From contig CAIIXF020000002.1 of NCBI GenBank assembly GCA_903813345.2, positions 11,926,150 to 11,990,149 on the forward strand: DNA of 64,000 nt. The letters are read 5' to 3'. Origin of the DNA: Owenia fusiformis (Eukaryota > Annelida > Polychaeta > Sabellida > Oweniidae). Position 1 is the stretch's first letter; each line of letters starts with the position of its first letter. The notes beneath the pieces are model-generated. The model was not told the origin of the DNA and made no database searches. It saw only the letters and a list, made by a program, of their open reading frames with translations. The position numbers were made by a program, and so were the translations under genes. This document shows positions 45,320 through 57,387 of the stretch, one piece after another.

Positions 45320-48130
45320 CATGTTGAAATGGACCATGGCTATACCATGGTATGACCATTGTATACCATGGTATATGGCCATGAAATGCAATGAAATACC
45401 ATGGTAATACCATGGCTGATCATGATCGTTAAATGGCACCATTGTATTTCATGGTTAACAGCACGTTTTTAACATGGAGTTTTCCATTGAAAAAATACTG
45501 TTGTTTCGCAGTATTTCATGGTCAGAAACCATCAAATGAATGATATCATGGTCAAGTTCTCGAACCCTGACATCATTGCATTTGATGGTTTCTTGACCAT
45601 GATATCATTGCATTTGATGGTTTCTGACCATGAAATACTGCGAAACGACAGTATTTTTTCAATGGGAAACTCCATGTTAAAAAAGCGCTCCTGACCATGA
45701 AATGCAATGGTGCCATTTAACGATCATGATATACCATGGTATACCATGGTCAATTAACATGTAATTTTGTATCTAAAAAATACCATCGTTTCACAGTATT
45801 TCATGGTCAAATACCATCAAATGCAGTAATATCATGGTCTAGACATTCAACCATGATATGCAATGGAGCCATCCAATTATCATGATCTACCATGGTGTAC
45901 CATGGTCACTTAACTCAAAATTTTGCATTTAAAAATACTGCTATTTTGCAGTATTTCATGGTTTCAAACCATCAAATGCAATGAAGTACAGTCAAGATGT
46001 TTAGTCCAAGACTAGAGGTTGGACTTACAAAATTTAGAGTTGATCTCCTATTTTACCGACAACAGTCAAAAAAAAGTAAAGCAAATTTGTTTTACAAAAA
46101 AAATTTTGTTTCTAGGGTTATTAACTTAATTATTCATAATAGAAATTAATTTATTAAATAAAGGAACAAAAGTATATAAAGTTGTGATTTTGTGAATATC
46201 AGAATCACTAATTTTTATAATTTGGTTATCTAATTAACATTTATTAATAAAGACATTTCATGTAAAAAAACATGGTCTTTCATTGTATTTCACTGCATTG
46301 CAAGAAAGACCATTGCATTTCATTGCATATCATGATCAATCATTGTATTTCATTGCATTTCATGGTGAAACGTGGTATTCCATTGTATTTCATGATCCAT
46401 TTCAACTCTGACCAATTTTAGACTTCGACACTCTTCTAGAGTTCTTTTGGCAATGAAATACCATGGTATAACCATGGTATTTGATGGTCAGGTTTGACAA
46501 TGAAATGCTATGAAATACAACCAGAACAACGGCAATGCCAAAGCGTAGCGAATCCCATCGAACAGCCATGGATGGCATTTTTACAAACAAAGTATATAGC
46601 AAAAATGGCAGCCATTTTTCAAAATGGCCGCCTTCTACCAAAAGTGCCATTAGACCATGTGCCATGCTTATAGTATTCACATACCAAATATGAACAAAAT
46701 CGCTCTACTACTTTTCAAGATATAGTAAAATACGTTAAAATGGCGGCCATTTTTCAAAATGGCCGCCTTCTACCAAAAGTGTCATAGGACAGTATGTCAT
46801 GCTTATAGTATTCACATACCAAATATGAACAAAATCGCTCCACTACTTTTCGAGTTATAGTAAAATATGTTAAAATGGTGGCCATTTTTCAAAATGGCCG
46901 CCTTCTACCAAAAGTGTCTTTAAGCAGCGTGCAATGTTTATAGTATTCACATACCAAATATGAACAAAATCGCTCCACTACTTTTCAAGTTACAGCAAAA
47001 ATCGTAAAATAACGAGTAAAGGCCGCCATTTTTCAAGATGGCTGCAATGTGCTTCTTTAATATCTACATTTCTAGCTTTATTTATGTCCTATATAATTTT
47101 TTTACATCTCAAACATGTTGCTATTACAGTTTTACATATTGCACCTAAATTACTGTAAATTCGGCACTAAAATGGCCACCATTTTTAAATGAGCGGCCAT
47201 TTTGAAAATCGGCTTTCGAGCAGAACTTCTACCCCCATAGGGTATATGTGTACAAAATATGAACAAAATCGGGCCAACGGTATTTGAGTTATTGCCTGGA
47301 CGGACGGACGGACGGACGGACGGACGTACGGACGGACGGACGGAGGCGTTCCCTATATCCCTCCGAACTTCGTTCGATGGGATAATCAACCACGAAATAC
47401 AATGATATGCCATGATAAATGATAGTTATGATTATGGCAATGAAATACCATGGTATGACCATAGTATTTGATGGTCAGGTTTGACGATAAAATGCCATGA
47501 AATACCACCAACCATGAAATGCAATGATAAAACCATGATAAATGAGAGTTATGATTTTGGCAATGAAATGACATGGTATGACCATGGTAATTGATTGTCA
47601 CACAGTACAATGAAATGCCATGAAATCAGTCATCAACCATGATATACCATGGTAATACCATGGTAAATGATGGTCAGGTACATAACAATATAAAATATCA
47701 TGGTATGACCATGGCATTTGATTGTCACATCGTACAATGAAATACCATCAACCATGATATACAATGGTAATACCATGGTAAATGATGGTCAGGAACATGG
47801 CAATGAAATACCATGGTAGTTGATTGTCACATCTTACAATGAAATGCCATGAAATGCAATCAACCATGATATACCATGGTAATACCATGGTAAATGATGT
47901 TCAGGAACATGGCAATGAAATACCATGATAATACCATGGTATTTGATGGTCAACTTTAAACATGAAATACCATGAAACATGGTATAACATGATATAACAT
48001 GGTATACCATGGTAAAAAATTGACCAAAAAACATCATTGCCACCATGGTCAGAGTTGATGGTAATTTCATTGCCGATCATGATAGACCATGGTAAACCAT
48101 GGTATACCATGGTATCATGGTTTACGTTTA
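45320..48130. repeat. CATGG-rich palindromic satellite
   Basis: Long clusters of CCATGGTATACCATGG, AATACCATGGTAA and GAAATGCAATGAAATACCAT occur at 45320-46010, 46260-46522 and 47387-48130. They are interrupted at 46523-47386. A larger inverted pair (45470-45545 against 45605-45680) carries CAGTATTTCATGGTCAGAAA and its inverse. ORFs here are repeat shadows. Confidence 0.8.
46523..47386. mobile_element. Insertion with tandem core and ATCCCATCGAA ends, inside the CATGG satellite
   Basis: The left end reads AGCGAATCCCATCGAAC and the right end GTTCGATGGGATAAT. The core has about four units of ~130 bp with AAAATGGCGGCCATTTTTCA, AATATGAACAAAATCGCTCC and similar motifs. A GGAC microsatellite (47285-47345) precedes the right end. 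CAACC is present on both sides (46518-46522 and 47387-47391), a possible 5-bp duplication. Same architecture as 34420-35640. Confidence 0.7.
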
Positions 48131-48307
48131 AACATGGTATCAATATGTCAATGTAAATATTCTGTAATTTTAAATTCTTCAACCCCCAATAAATGTAAAT
48201 GTAATTATTGTAATTGTAAAATTTATTATAGTGTGTTGAGTACAATTCTACATAAAATATCAATTAAAACGAACCCCGGGCCGACATCCGCCTATAAGAC
48301 ACCAATC

Positions 48308-48796
48308 CAGGCCTGTCAACTTGGGAACACCTAACATGAGTGACTTGGAAATGTTGAACACCTCCCCTCAAAATGTGAACACCTTGGTCCAAATCTGAAC
48401 ACCTTGATCCAAATTTTGAACACCTCGGTTTAAATTTTATTACATCTTGCCAAATTTTGAACACCTAAAATTTTTCGCGATCGCTACACTCGCGTTTCAT
48501 ACATCCATCAACGTGGGGGGAGGTACCAAAAATTTCGAACGGAATGCGTGACATATACGTAATTCGCGTGAAAAGTCCGAACGAAATGCGTACGTTTTTT
48601 TTTCGGCGTTCGTATTTTTGCTGTGTAGACGAACTTTTTTAGAAATTTTTCTACAGAAATATTTCTGCTTGACAATTACCAGGTAAAATGCGTATTTGTG
48701 TGACATTTTCTGTCACGCAAAAATAACTGGCGTGACTTCAAATTCTTCAGCAAATGCGTGACAAATACGCAAATTGCGGGACAGTTGACAGGCCTG
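48308..48796. mobile_element. TIR element with 6-bp TSD, CAG-N-CTGTCAA family, copy 1
   Basis: Ends CAGGCCTGTCAAC and GTTGACAGGCCTG are inverted. CCAATC is duplicated exactly on both sides (48302-48307 and 48797-48802). The body has GAACACCT repeats at the left and TGCGTGACA repeats at the right. It is 489 bp long and has no transposase. Confidence 0.8.
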
Positions 48797-49319
48797 CCAA
48801 TCTTATCTATATAGAACCCGCTCCCTGGTCCTGAGCATTTGGCCACAGGCCCTGGCATCGTATAGGTAAATTCCAAAATGTAGCCATGAAGATCACTTGG
48901 CAGTACTTCAGGCAAACACATTTAGGTAATGAATTAGAAACATCTGAAGCGATATGGTCTCAGATCTCACTAAAATAAGCTAGTTTTCCAATTACGTCCA
49001 CAAAACGCAATCACTTTTTATTTCCGGGTGTATGTTATATAAGCATTATGGAAAACATAGCATTTGTTAGGATAACATTTCATTATTTGCTTGAACTATA
49101 AAATGCTACAAATTCACTATTTTAGCAACTAAAGTAAGAAAAATATACATATTTCAAATATAAATACACACTTTAGCATAAACGGTGTTATTACTACAAA
49201 TGCGATAATTATATGAACACAAAATATTCTAAAATTGAAACAATTTTTTGTTGGCCTGCTCGATAGATCTGATTCTCTCTATAATATGACAAAGGAAATA
49301 ATAGTATATTTAAACAAGC

Positions 49320-49495
49320 CACAGGGTGAACAGAATCGCACCCTTGAACAGAATACATTTTTCGGGATGGAAAATTCAAAATGGCTACCTTAACATTTAC
49401 CCAGACTGCCTAAAAACTAATCAGTTCCAAACTTTCATTAGAAACATCTCTAAAATTTTAGGATGAATCCATGAAACCTGTAAACAACCCTCAAG
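49320..49495. repeat. Single unit of the AAATGGCCGCCTTGACATTTAC family
   Basis: AAAATGGCTACCTTAACATT, CCAGACTGCCTAAAAACTAA and CATCTCTAAAATTTTAGGATG are colinear with units at 24640-25400 and 57000-57310. Confidence 0.55.
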
Positions 49496-49528
49496 AGACA
49501 CATTTTAAGTAGTGCTCAGACCGGTATT

Positions 49529-50617
49529 CAGTACTGTCAACCCCCAAAGATTTTCTCGCGGGACAGATTTTTTAGACCCAGTTCCAAAAATTCGCGGGAT
49601 TTTGCGGGACATCCACCTAAATTCGCGGGATTTCGCGGGACATTTAAGGGATTTGCGTGATTGCGCTAAAAGGTCGAATTTTGATCAAATTCGCGGGATT
49701 TCGCGGGACCATTCGAGGGACAAACACGCTACTTGCGGGACAATTAACAGGGCAACCACCAAAGACTTCAGAGAGGGATAATTTTTCCAGACAAAGTGCC
49801 CTAAATTCGCGGGATTTTGTGGGACATCCACCTTTTTAACTTAAGTAAACGTCAACACAATTCCACACAATACGCATAGAACTATTATTAAACTATCAAA
49901 AACCACACTTTAGGTGTGAGTACCATAATCCGACACGAAATTCAAAAATTCTTGTGAATACTTTGCACTTATGGCGTTCGTGACCAACTATGAAACATTT
50001 ACCCCCATAGTGTTATATATCAAAATGTACCTATTCGTATAGGGGTTCGATTATTCTACATCAAATTATGGGGAGTCAGGTTTCTTTTCGAGATATCAGT
50101 GTCCATTTATTGGAACTCGCGTTTGCTAACATTTGTTCAGTTCTGAGTTGAAGGCCGTGACACGTGTAGTAAAAAGGCCAACGTTGGAACTAATCGTGAC
50201 ATACATCCCTTTTTCCGTAATTAAAATGAAATTTGAACTCTTCCTCTTTATTTTGATACCAAACGGCATGCTAGAAGCCAACTATGGTGTTATTTGGATC
50301 AAAATCATAGTTTTATAAGTGTACTATATGCTCCTTCCAAAAACAGTCTTCGATGATATGATGCACTTGGAGTTCGGCAGCACTTTTCAAATTAGGTAAA
50401 CTTGACTCCTCAAAAGTGCAAAAAGCTAATTAGCTTCTTATATCACAATATAATCACAATTATTTAGCCTCGGGGATTGTTACAATTTTGAAAATTCGCG
50501 GAGGTCAAAGCCGTCATTTGCGGGAATTCGCGGGACATTGCGGGACACGCGAATAAGCCAAATTTTGGTCAAATTCGCGGGATAATCCCGCCATTCGCGG
50601 GACACTTGACAGCTCTG
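49529..50617. mobile_element. CAG-N-CTGTCAA family, copy 2, nested
   Basis: Ends CAGTACTGTCAA and TTGACAGCTCTG are inverted. GGTATT is duplicated on both sides (49523-49528 and 50618-50623) and splits the hAT-like arm. The body is built on TTCGCGGGATTTCGCGGGAC repeats near both ends. It is 1089 bp long. The ORFs inside read through the repeats only. Confidence 0.8.
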
Positions 50618-52299
50618 GGTATTGAAAAGTGGTGCCGGTATTACCGTATGTCATTACCGATATTTACCGACTATTTAATAGCAAGTATTTTGAAAAAAGC
50701 TAAAAAAAAGTTTTCCCTGGGTATATTTCGCCAAAAATCTCATAGTACGCCATACATACCACTTAATTTATCTGTAGAAACAGTAGAACCCACTCAGAAT
50801 CATTTTAAACCACTAAACAATCCTGATTCTAACGGTTCATGTGATATAAACTCATAAAATAAATATGTTTTCGTTCGTTGTATTATCAGCCTTGTTCTGA
50901 ACTTCAAATCGGGCGATAATAGGTAAAGTGAAACGTCAACGTTAGGAAAATGGTTTAATTCTGTTTATTTTACTTAGTAATGTACACAAATCGGTTTCTA
51001 TACATATAGACTGCGGACTATTCTGTAGAAGTGCTCTAGAAATGGATCTCGCTTTTCATGGAAGGTCACACATTCCAACATATTTCAAACAATTTGTATG
51101 ATTATAATAGACACTTTCTGGGTAGTTGGACTTTATGTAGGGGTGGCAGAAGGCCCTCAGGCCAATTTATACCCCTACCCCAACAAAACCTTGGGGGTAC
51201 TTTAATACCACCCAATAAAAATAATACTAATGCATATCAGATATTCATCGTTTTATAGTGGGTAGGGCATGCCATGGTTAGTCAGTGCCAGAAATTTCCA
51301 ATCTCTGACTTATATGGTTACCATGGAAACAGTATTTATATCTCACAATCTTCTCAATTTGACCCCGTCCCAAATGTGTCCTTAAGTTCTCAAAGTGAAA
51401 TATTTGCAAATCTGTTTGGATTTTGTGGCTGCAACTTTGTCAAAAGTTGAATTAATATGTATGTATTCACACTAAAGCACTAAAAACTTGATATAATGAT
51501 CTCATAAATTAATAATATTTATCAAATGTAGTCACACACAACTGCTTTTAGGGAAAAGTGGGCGTGGCACTTTTTGGTACCTGTGTAATTGTTGCAGCAT
51601 TAAATGAAAAATACTTATTACACTAACAACAATTGACATTTAATTAGCATCTACTAACATTGTGTAACATTGTAGTATGTTCATTATCATTATTAGATAC
51701 TTTAAATATTTTATATAAGTGTTATCATGACCCTTCCCTATCATAGGTCATTAATGGTCAAATTAACTTTTAAGTCCTAGAGGTCCTTAGTCTTTTTAGC
51801 TTGTCAAAGTCGTATTCATTGCATTGCTAGAATATAAATAGTTTCATTGATCAAGAGCTATGAGTTAAAATTGATTAATACATTTGTCAGGGTTAGAGCC
51901 ATTTTATGCAATTGAAAAGTAATGGACCAACACTGATCAGTACCAAGTGAAGGTAACGGCCGTAACCTTCGCATCTAAGATGGCGGACAGTAATTGTCGA
52001 TTTTGATATTTTTAATTTTCATTGAATTAAACTACTTTAGAGTTGATGTTATGCTTTGACATTTGCACCAAATCAGGCTTAAATGACATTGGAACCATAG
52101 ATGTAGTAAACATGAATAAACGATATGTGAAATGTTATGTCCTGCCTTAATACATAACTAAGATTTTCTCGGATAAATGGTGTCTTACAATTGACTAACT
52201 GATTCTATTATCAACATCAGGTAATGCATGATCTATCCAATGGATTAACGAAAATACTTGATTCCAATATGGCAAAATAAATTATTCCATGTATGAATT

Positions 52300-53075
52300 G
52301 CATAGTGCATCATTTTGCAGATATTACATAATGCATTCATTTACTATTCACTTGTTTATTCACACATTTCGTATTGCAACATCATATGGGGTAATGCCAA
52401 CAAATCATTACTTACACCATTACTTAATCTTCAGAAAAAAGTTGTAAGACTGATTTGTAATGCAGATTATCAACAACCTAGTGTACCATTATTTAGGGAA
52501 ATGAAAATCTTAACAATTTTTGACATTCACAGGTTAGAGAAATCAAAATGTATGTATAATTGTGTCAAGGAACCATCAAATTTTCCTGCTTATCTTTTCA
52601 AAAACTACTTTACATACATGCACAATCATAATGTTGGTAATCGTACTACAAGACAGTTTCATAATATACGCCCCAGCAAAATAAAAACTGAATTGACAAA
52701 ACGATCAGTGACATATTCTGGTGCTATTTTATGGAATTCTTTGCCAATTGTATTTCGAACATGTAAAACTTTGAATTCTTTTAAACACAACATTAAAAAG
52801 GACCTTTTGGAAAAGATGAATGGAAATACTATATAAGATCACATTCCATTTAAATTAATTATTTATATCCAGACTTCAAAGTTTCTGTATTGCATCTAAA
52901 CAATTTAGATAATGTATGTTATACTGTTATATATTATATGTTTTGTGATTGCTCTGCAATAATTTTTGATATATGCACTGATACGCCCAATTACTAAGGG
53001 TGTCGAGTGCACATGCTTTGTACATTCCATTGTTATATTATCATGAAATAAATAAATAAATAAATAAAAAAAATA
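52300..53075 (+). mobile_element. 5'-truncated non-LTR retrotransposon (LINE) 3' end
   Basis: The open frame 52315-52836 encodes the C-terminal part of a reverse transcriptase ORF: FIYYSLVYSHISYCNIIWGN, LLNLQKKVVRLICNA, YSGAILWNSLP and a basic FKHNIKKDLLEKM end. This is the thumb and post-RT region of Jockey/CR1-like LINEs. A short 3' UTR ends in an AATA repeat and A run at 53045-53070, the usual LINE tail. The catalytic palm and endonuclease are missing, so it cannot move by itself. It sits in the centre of the hAT-like element. Confidence 0.8.
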
Positions 53076-54173
53076 TATTAAACTTAAAATAATATCTAAA
53101 CAAATCTGTTTAGTGTATAAAAACAATAAAAGTTAATATGTTTAATATCAAATATTATTAGACATATGAATATAACCTAAAATAAGAAATCTTGTTCTCG
53201 TATTCCATTTTAAAATTGGTTGAATGATTTTGGCACAGTAGAAATGATGGTCATGATTAAATATTATATGTAATATGCCCTGATGCTGTAACATCAATGG
53301 TCCTTTATAATCAGGTATGACTGAAATACTGGACAAGATCTTATAAGGTTACAGTTTCCATTTAATGTATGTTCCATATTACTACCCCAAATCTCCATAG
53401 TTTAAGTTTATGAGTCATTATCCCTCATAGTTTATTATGGCAAATGCCTATCCTTGTCTAGAATATGTCATTTTATCAATTTTATAAACAAGTATACAAT
53501 TACACGCCCCCCCCCCCCTCCCACACCAAAACTCCATTTTCTTTATCAAATCTTTCTACCTCTATCTGTTATGATTCTCGGTCAGGCTTCCCCAATTTTC
53601 CATACTGTCAAGTAAACATCTAAATAGCTATTGCTGTTGTTTTGAAATGTTGACTTTTCTTGGGGAAATATTGTTTCAATTCTGACAGAAGTTTTTAGCC
53701 AATATCATTCAATTTATCAATATCCAAACGCAGGGTTTCAGAAAGTATGCATTTTGTTTGTGCCTGTATTTTCATCATGTGTACTTATTAAGACAGCTAT
53801 ATTTAAACGTAAATACATTAAAACATGATACATATAATCTTTTGACAATTTCTTCAGTAAAGTGACCATTTTGAGAAATGATATATAGCTTGTACCTTTG
53901 TTTGATGCTCAACAAGATGTTCGACTGGATTTGCCTTTGTCTAATTCATATATATATACCAAATACGAGAATCAGAATCTTATTCTACAAAACGGGTGTT
54001 CATGGAAGTAGCACTAATTATTGCATCATTGCTATAATTCGTGTGATTTGATTGGCTAATTCAGAACCATGTGACTAAAAATACCAGCGTATTTCACAGC
54101 TCACTGAATTATTTCCATATTTAAAAGACGTTTTGTCCAGCGTATTGCCCGCCTGGGGATTCTGATAACTGCA

Positions 54174-54252
54174 CTTTCAATGATTTTTGCAACATGTATT
54201 ACCATCGCCCTACGGGCTGCGGGCAATACATATTGCAAAAATCATTGAAAGA
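54174..54252. repeat. Hairpin of about 27 bp per arm
   Basis: CTTTCAATGATTTTTGCAAC..TGTATT pairs with AATACATATTGCAAAAATCATTGAAAG around a GC-rich loop with CGCCC..GGGCG. Confidence 0.7.
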
Positions 54253-56419
54253 TGAACAGGTATTGCCCTCCATAGAATGAAATATTTGCTTAACATTTCT
54301 TACTGTTTCGGGCTTAATATCAATTTTGTAATAAACTGAACAAAGCGGCACCTTTAACATGCAGCTAATTCTCCCATCTAACCAAGAGAGCCTCTTTTAA
54401 TATATCGAAATTTAAAAATTGCCTCTGATTCAATTTGTTCAATCAAATCTAAAATGGTAATACCTTTTTACTGCTTCGAACCTCCTTATATTTTATACCA
54501 TTGGGGTAGGATGTTTGTCTCTTTCAATTAATGCTTTCACCAGAAACATGGATATCACTAATTTTGATTCATATTTAAAATGGTGTGCATGAATAGACCT
54601 GTGTATTTTATACCAAATAGAGACACTTCCCTGGAGCGTTCTAAATCTCTATATGTTAACAGCCTAGTTCCCACATCCCTTGTTGACTTTGCTTCCATAG
54701 TTCCTGTGAAGCCGTGGAACAGTTCTCTTGTTCTTCACAATTTTCCATTTTAATGTAACTCAATGAATAAGGCCAATTCATATCACTGGCTTCCCTAGGT
54801 CATTTGAATTCCTTCCAATTTTTAAATCAGCAATAAAGAATAATGGGTTAAATTATCAAATAATGAAAAAGTTGCAAATTATGAGATTTGTTATATAGCT
54901 TCGAAATCTTGCTGAAGTGGAGTTTAACTATAGGTTAACAGGCTAAATTCTCATTGAGATAATTTTAAAGAATCTTAAACATTGACTTATTGTTTCAGTG
55001 GTCCTATTAAAGTTCATGTGTACACAATCTGAACAACATCCAGTTTCAAACACTTCTGACTATCATCAAGTTTCAAACACAATCTGAACATCATCAAATT
55101 CAATGCAAATGCAGTTTTACTTTAATCCAACAGAACAAATATGGTAAATCAATAGACTAAGTGACACATGTCAAGTCAATGGTAAATACTTGTATCTAGC
55201 CCAACTAGCACAAGTGCTGCCATCTACCGACTAGTATCAATCCATCTATCCATATACATAGCACCTAATGAGGTCACGACTTCAAGTAAAGCTTTTTCCC
55301 TTGTCTATGGTAAAAAATAAGTTAAACAGAAAAGTTAGTTTGACACCATTGGTGATGCCCACCTTGTATGGTATAGGGATAAAAGGAAAGTTCATGATAA
55401 CACTTACATAAAATAATTTAAGTATCTAATAATGATAATGAACATATTACAATGTTACACAATGTTAGTAAATGATAATTAAATGTCAATTATTGTTAGT
55501 GTAATATGTATTTTTTGCTTAATGCTGCAACAATTACACAAGTTCCAAAAAGTGCCACGCCCACTTTTCCCTAAAAGTAGTTGTGTGTGACTATATTTGA
55601 TAGATATTATTGCTTTATTGGAGCATTATATCAACTTTTTAGTGCTTTAGTGTGAATATATACATATTTATACAACTTTTGACAAAGTTGCAGCCACAAA
55701 ATCCAAACAAATTTGCAAATATTTCACTTTGAGGGCTAAGGGACATATTTTGGAGGAGGTCAAATTGAGAAGATTTTGAGATATAAATACTGTTTCCATG
55801 GTAACCATATAAGTTAGAGATTGGACATTTCTGTCACTGACTAACCATGGTATGCTCTGCCTACTATAAAACTATGAATATATGACATGCATTAGTATTC
55901 TTTTTATCAGGTGGTATTAAAGTACCCCCAAGGTTTTCTTAGGGTGGGGGTATGAATTGGCCTGAGGGCCGTCTGCCACCCCTACATGAAGTCCAACTAC
56001 CCAGAAAGTGCCTAGCATAATCATACAGACTGTTTGAAATATGTTGGAATGTGTGACCTTCCATGAAAAATGGAAGTTGCAATTATCAGAGTAGTCCACA
56101 GTCTAATAACAGTTTAGTTAATATGTGAGAAAAGAAACTATAGAGATCATACTGATGAAGGAATTTGGCTGATTCCGCCCGGGAATCTAATTCAGCTGAA
56201 TGCCGTCCATTGCCGGTAAGAAGATTTTGATGCCGGCATTAGGTCAAATTAGTGCCGTTGCCGGTAATGCGGTATTACCTCCGACCACTAATTTTAAGGT
56301 ACTTCACAGTGAATCAACTTTTTTTCTACAATTAAGATTTTCCTGAAAAAAATCCTGGTAAAAAATATACTGATGTATTACAAAATTTGTGAAAATTGGA
56401 AAGATTGACCTTTTAGTTA

Positions 56420-56911
56420 CTGTAAAACGGGTAATTTTGACATCGGGAAATTTTAGCGATTTTTCAATTTTAGGGGGTTTTAGCGCGGGAAATTCTAGCG
56501 AAATAAAGATTAATCTTTAAAAAATCAAATTAGCGAAATGCATTAGAAATTTTATCATTTATGGCAGAAGAATGAATAACGGACATGACAGAGGAATTAT
56601 CAAAATGTAAGACTTCTAACGCACATGGTATTGGTCCAAACTGGATGGATGGCTATTTATCCTTCAGATATTGAAGAAACATACGATTTAAAAATATTTA
56701 CCTTTTTCAAAGTACAAACCGGAAGTCGAGCACTGAATGAAAAGCTCCTTAAATACTAGTATTCATGTATAGTTTCCCGGGAATTTGCAAATTTTAGCGC
56801 CCGGTTTATTTTAACCCCGGTTTATTTTAGCGAATTGAATTTTTAGCGAAACTATAGTGATCGCTAACAATCGCTAACAATTACCCCTTGCTAACAATAT
56901 CCGTTTTACAG
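56420..56911. mobile_element. TA-flanked MITE, CTGTAAAACGG family
   Basis: Ends CTGTAAAACGG and CCGTTTTACAG with TA on both sides; 492 bp long. The body has TTTTAGCG(AAT) repeats near both ends. Confidence 0.75.
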
Positions 56912-56999
56912 TACAGTATTTCTAAAAAAATGTTTTAATTTAACATTGCTCTCAATGGGAAATTATTTTTTATTTTTTAAAACAAGCCTCCGCAGACAA

Positions 57000-57310
57000 A
57001 ATTTTAGGACGAAAAATCCAAAATGGCCGCCTTATCATTTACCAAGAATGCCGAAAAACTAATCGGTTCTAAACCTTTATAGGTAGAAACATCCCTGAAA
57101 ATTTCAAATGAATCCCTCAAACGGTTTGGCTGGAAACCTGTAGACGCCTTGACAGACAAGATTTTAGGACAGAAAATCCAAAATGGCCGTCTTAACATTT
57201 ATCCAGAATGTCGAAAAACTAATCAGTTCTTAACTTTCATAGGTAGAAACATCCCTGAGAATTTCAAATGAATCCCTCAAACGGTTTAGCTGGAAACCTG
57301 TAGACAAGAT
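57000..57310. repeat. Two units of the AAATGGCCGCCTTGACATTTAC family
   Basis: AATCCAAAATGGCCGCCTTA, AGAATGCCGAAAAACTAATC and CATCCCTGAAAATTTCAAAT occur twice about 170-180 bp apart. Confidence 0.65.
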
Positions 57311-57387
57311 TATTCGGGATGCCCACCCACCCAACTGCCCGACAAACTGATTACAATATAGCACGTACGTGTATGTACGTGGTTTAA

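Larger units (their letters stand above)
49510..56290. mobile_element. Large hAT-like element with long inverted arms and nested insertions
   Basis: Tips TAGTGCTCAGACCGG and the inverse CCTCCGACCACTA are flanked by a perfect 8-bp duplication ATTTTAAG (49502-49509 and 56291-56298). The inner arms are long and imperfectly inverted: 51060-51310 pairs with 55860-56080 (GGGTGGCAGAAGGCCCTCAG side), and 51540-51775 pairs with 55395-55590. A CAG-N-CTGTCAA element (49529-50617) and a LINE tail (52300-53075) are inserted. No hAT transposase was recognised. Confidence 0.8.

Noticed and set aside
47150-47413. Minus-strand ORF with RPSVRPSVRPSVRP
   Set aside because: It is a translation of the GGAC microsatellite at 47285-47345.
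48676-48921. Minus-strand frame with SDLHGYILEFTYTMPGPVAK
   Set aside because: No splice acceptor or family match. The frame crosses the boundary of the element at 48308-48796.
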